From Pseudochrobactrum kiredjianiae (GTDB taxonomy: Bacteria; Pseudomonadota; Alphaproteobacteria; Rhizobiales; Rhizobiaceae), in NCBI RefSeq assembly GCF_030362795.1, contig NZ_JAUCBM010000005.1, positions 237,456-301,455 of the forward strand: a stretch of 64,000 bases of DNA. The letters are read 5' to 3'. Each line of letters opens with the position of its first letter. Position 1 is the stretch's first letter. The notes beneath the pieces are model-generated. The model saw only the letters and a program-made list of their open reading frames with translations, was not told the DNA's origin and did not search any database. Positions 61,573 to 64,000 of this stretch are shown piece by piece. Both the position numbers and the translations under genes were made by a program.

Positions 61573-62490
61573 ATGAGTCGAAAAAATCCACTTATGGATG
61601 CGGTTGTAGTTACCTACAATCGTTTGGATAAATTGAAAAACTGTATTGCTGCAATTAACGCTCAATCAGTTGCAGTTCGATTTATACATGTTGTGGATAA
61701 TAACTCGTCAGATGGAACCAAAGAATGGTTATTGGAGAATGCGGAACGATTGAACATAATACCCCACATTCTTGATTATAATGGAGGGGGAGCTGGGGGC
61801 TTTAATGTAGGAATTAAAGCAGCCTATAATGCAGGGGCTGATTGGACATGGGTTATGGATGATGACGTTTATCCAAAACTTGATTGTTTGAAGGCTTTAG
61901 TCGAGAGTTCATTTTTCCATTCACATACGCAGGGAACTCGAGAGATTGGGTTTCTAGCAAGTCGTGTTGAATGGGTAGATGGCTCTATTTGCTTGATGAA
62001 TATTCCAGTTTTAAACTGGCCACCTAATGCGTCATTTCATGAGGCTAAATCGAGCTTACCACTTACTTCTAGCTCTTTCGTCTCATGCTTTATTAGTCGT
62101 GTTGGGGTGGAGCGTGTTGGATTGCCGGTAAAAGAGTTTTTTATTTGGTGCGATGATACTGAATATACGCGTCGGCTTTCCAAGAATTTTGATTGTTACT
62201 ATCTGGATGATAGCGTTGTCATACACGACACGCCCAGCAATAATCTTCCAGACTATTCTCAAGTGACACATCAAAATTTGTGGAAGTATAAGTGTGAAAT
62301 CAGAAATGTTGCAGCGATTGAGGCTGTCGCAAGCGGAAAATCCAAAAAGATACGTGCTTTGCGCCAGGTGTTGAAGAATTCCAAAAAAGCTTATCGTGCT
62401 ACCCGTGATTTTAAGATTTTTAAGGCGCTTCTGCTTAGTGGAATAAGGGGTGCTTTTTGGGATTACAAAAAGCATATTGAGCATGTCTGA
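61573..62490 (+). CDS. Family 2 glycosyltransferase, GlfT1/WbbL-like
   Basis: 305 residues: DAVVVTYNRLDKLKNCIAAI, HVVDNNSSDGTKEWL, YNGGGAGGFNVGIKAAY, WTWVMDDDVYPKLD (DDD metal site) and KEFFIWCDDTEYTRRL with the catalytic Asp pair. The NGGGAGGF and DDTEY motifs are those of rhamnosyl- and galactofuranosyltransferases such as GlfT1 and WbbL. It may make the first Galf linkage. The C-terminal helix is basic and probably membrane-associated. Confidence 0.85.
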   Translation: MSRKNPLMDAVVVTYNRLDKLKNCIAAINAQSVAVRFIHVVDNNSSDGTKEWLLENAERLNIIPHILDYNGGGAGGFNVGIKAAYNAGADWTWVMDDDVYPKLDCLKALVESSFFHSHTQGTREIGFLASRVEWVDGSICLMNIPVLNWPPNASFHEAKSSLPLTSSSFVSCFISRVGVERVGLPVKEFFIWCDDTEYTRRLSKNFDCYYLDDSVVIHDTPSNNLPDYSQVTHQNLWKYKCEIRNVAAIEAVASGKSKKIRALRQVLKNSKKAYRATRDFKIFKALLLSGIRGAFWDYKKHIEHV

Positions 62491-62747
62491 GTGTTTTGAG
62501 GCTTCACGAAAACATTTTTTTACAAATAAAAATGCTTTAATTATTCTAGAAGTGGTGAGGGTTTGAGCCCCAAAATATTGAAAAAAATCAATATGCCTAA
62601 TAGAGGGTGAGGGGCGTTAAAGCCCTTATAATTTATGAGTTTTTTGACCACGGGCGAGCCTTCAACTCCCAGGCTTCGCCTGTTGATACAGCTGAAATAG
62701 CTCATTTATTTTTCCTTGTTTTTATCGCGTGACCTGCCACTGAACTT

Positions 62748-63677
62748 TCATCCAACGGCGATTAGAGCCTCGGCGGTTTTGACTACGCCAATTGGCGTGT
62801 TGGTAGCAACCGGCGGAAACGCCAAGCTTTCATCTTGCGCAGCGTTGGAGCCGGTTGCGGCGATGGATCCAGCATAGTCTGCCGGGGTTTGGTATCCCAG
62901 CGACGAGTGTGGCCGGAAATTGTTGTAATCGTCGGCCCATTGGGCGATGGCGCTGCGGGCGTGATCGAGGCCAAAGAACAGGCTTTCGTTGAGCAATTCG
63001 TCGCGCATCCGACCGTTGAAGGATTCAACATAGCCGTTCTGCATAGGCTTTCCTGGCGCGATATAGTGCCACTCAACCTTGTGATCCTTCGACCAGGCCA
63101 GGATGGCATTCGAGGTGAGTTCCGTGCCGTTATCGGAGACAATCATTCCGGGCTTGCCGCGTCGTTCGATCAGCGTCGTCAGTTCTCGGGCGACACGGCG
63201 GCCGGAGATTGAGGTGTCCGGGATTGCTGCCAGGCATTCCCGTGTCACATCATCAACGATATTGAGGATCCGGAACCGTCTCCCGCATGCAAACTGGTCG
63301 TGCACGAAATCGAGAGACCAACGGGCATTTGCTTTCGCCTCGACCAGGATCGGCGCACGCGTGCCGACGGCCCTTCGTCGAGCCTTCCGCTTGCGAACCG
63401 AAAGCCCTTCCTCGCGATACAGCCGATAGATGCGGTTGACGCCGGATGGCTCTCCGTCCCGCCTGAGCAGGACGAACAGCCGTCGGTAGCCGAAGCGCCG
63501 TCGCTCGTTGGCGAGATCGCGCAACTTTGCTCGCAATTCGACCTCCGGCGGTCGGCAGGACCGATAGCGGATCATCTTGCGATCAGCCGAAACAATCTGG
63601 CAGGCCCGCCGCTCCGAAAGACCCATTATGTCCTTCAGATGTGCAACGGCGTCACGCTTGGCGGCAGGCCCTACCAT
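62748..63677 (-). CDS. IS3-family transposase OrfB (DDE integrase domain)
   Basis: 309 residues. HTH_21-like [22 protein letters not shown] leads to an rve integrase core with [11 protein letters not shown] (first Asp), [12 protein letters not shown] (second Asp) and [20 protein letters not shown] (Glu). [15 protein letters not shown] closes the domain. It is normally made as an OrfAB fusion by -1 frameshifting at the A7 run near 63,675. Confidence 0.95.
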   Translation of the reverse strand: MVGPAAKRDAVAHLKDIMGLSERRACQIVSADRKMIRYRSCRPPEVELRAKLRDLANERRRFGYRRLFVLLRRDGEPSGVNRIYRLYREEGLSVRKRKARRRAVGTRAPILVEAKANARWSLDFVHDQFACGRRFRILNIVDDVTRECLAAIPDTSISGRRVARELTTLIERRGKPGMIVSDNGTELTSNAILAWSKDHKVEWHYIAPGKPMQNGYVESFNGRMRDELLNESLFFGLDHARSAIAQWADDYNNFRPHSSLGYQTPADYAGSIAATGSNAAQDESLAFPPVATNTPIGVVKTAEALIAVG

Positions 63678-63937
63678 TTTTTTGCGAGAAGCTCGCGGAG
63701 TGCGGCGGCATCGAGCATCTGCTCGGCCAACAGCTTCTTAAGCTTGGCGTTCTCTTCTTCGAGTGCCTTCAGGCGCTTCGCCTCGGACACCTCCATACCG
63801 CCGTATTTGGCTTTCCAGTTATAAAATGTTGCGTCCGAAATCCCATACTTGCGGCACAGGTCGGCCACCTTCATGCCTGCCTCCTGCTCCTTCAGCACCG
63901 CAATAATCTGCTCTTCCGTAAATCGCTGCTTCTTCAT
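63671..63937 (-). CDS. IS3-family transposase OrfA (helix-turn-helix)
   Basis: 88 residues: [44 protein letters not shown] is the HTH_8 transposase domain that binds the IS ends. A leucine-zipper segment ([20 protein letters not shown]) follows. The end, LLAKKW, crosses the heptamer A-AAA-AAA in slippery phase, allowing the -1 shift into OrfB. Confidence 0.95.
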   Translation of the reverse strand: MKKQRFTEEQIIAVLKEQEAGMKVADLCRKYGISDATFYNWKAKYGGMEVSEAKRLKALEEENAKLKKLLAEQMLDAAALRELLAKKW

Positions 63938-64000
63938 TCGTCCGTCCTTTATCGGGCCGGACTCTAATCCATTCTGGAGGAAATTCTCAGTGGCAGGTCA

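Larger units (their letters stand above)
62730..64000 (-). mobile_element. Complete IS3-family element (IS407 group type)
   Basis: Terminal inverted repeats TGACCTGCCACTGA at 62,730-62,743 and its complement at 63,987-64,000 bound 1,271 bases with two overlapping transposase frames. The element is more GC-rich than its surroundings. The right end coincides with the window edge, so the target duplication cannot be tested. Confidence 0.93.

Noticed and set aside
62651..62690. CGGGCGAG followed by CCTTCAACTCCCA as a possible right attachment site matching tRNA-Cys
   Set aside because: Only eight bases match the tRNA-Cys 3' end; the T-arm and the rest of the acceptor are not reproduced. It is more likely a chance match within a small imperfect hairpin.

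Overview
The window looks like a chromosome segment of an alphaproteobacterium of the Rhizobiales, probably a Brucellaceae relative with moderate GC. Evidence for this: Rhizobiales-type intergenic palindromic repeats, a GapR (DUF2312) paralogue, a kdp operon with a tiny ORF ahead of kdpF, and a lambda-like prophage whose small genes resemble those of rhizobial phages. The genus assignment is inference.

Layout. 1-20.8 kb is ordinary chromosome: the 3' part of wrbA; an HU gene; a small secreted protein; an RND efflux adaptor and pump pair; a luciferase-like monooxygenase with an OsmC-like protein; a P1-family (DmpA-like) peptidase; a D-amino-acid aminotransferase; the potassium-uptake operon kdpFABC with kdpDE, which also carries two extra small membrane ORFs; two near-identical tRNA-Asn genes; a small membrane protein; and tRNA-Cys.

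21-53.6 kb is a largely complete lambda-like siphophage prophage, apparently integrated at the 3' end of tRNA-Cys. A leftward early operon ends in the integrase. An S24 repressor sits between two clusters of 14-bp operators. The rightward early operon encodes a Cro-like protein, a regulator, GapR, a DnaA domain IV protein, an initiator with internal iterons, and a NusG/RfaH-like protein followed by an array of four hairpins. Two or three accessory genes follow. The late genes run in lambda order: terminase, gpW-like, portal, S49 protease, scaffold, decoration, capsid, connector and tail genes (with a G/GT-type -1 frameshift site), tape measure, tail tip, fibres, muramidase, overlapping spanins and a holin candidate. 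Small antisense genes interrupt the tail module.

53.9-62.5 kb is an AT-rich glycan island: two glycosyltransferases with a terminator, an IS5-family remnant, UDP-galactopyranose mutase (glf), a GlfT2-like galactofuranosyltransferase and two more glycosyltransferases. It probably makes or transfers galactofuranose into a surface polysaccharide. No right attachment site is visible, so it cannot be decided whether the island is prophage cargo or host O-antigen DNA next to it. 62,730-64,000 is a complete IS3-family (IS407-type) element that ends exactly at the window edge.

The observations most worth following are: iterons inside the initiator gene that are read in three different frames; the NusG-like gene with its hairpin array as a possible phage antitermination system; the frameshift in the tail chaperone gene; the galactofuranose island at the prophage edge; and the extra small membrane protein between kdpA and kdpB.
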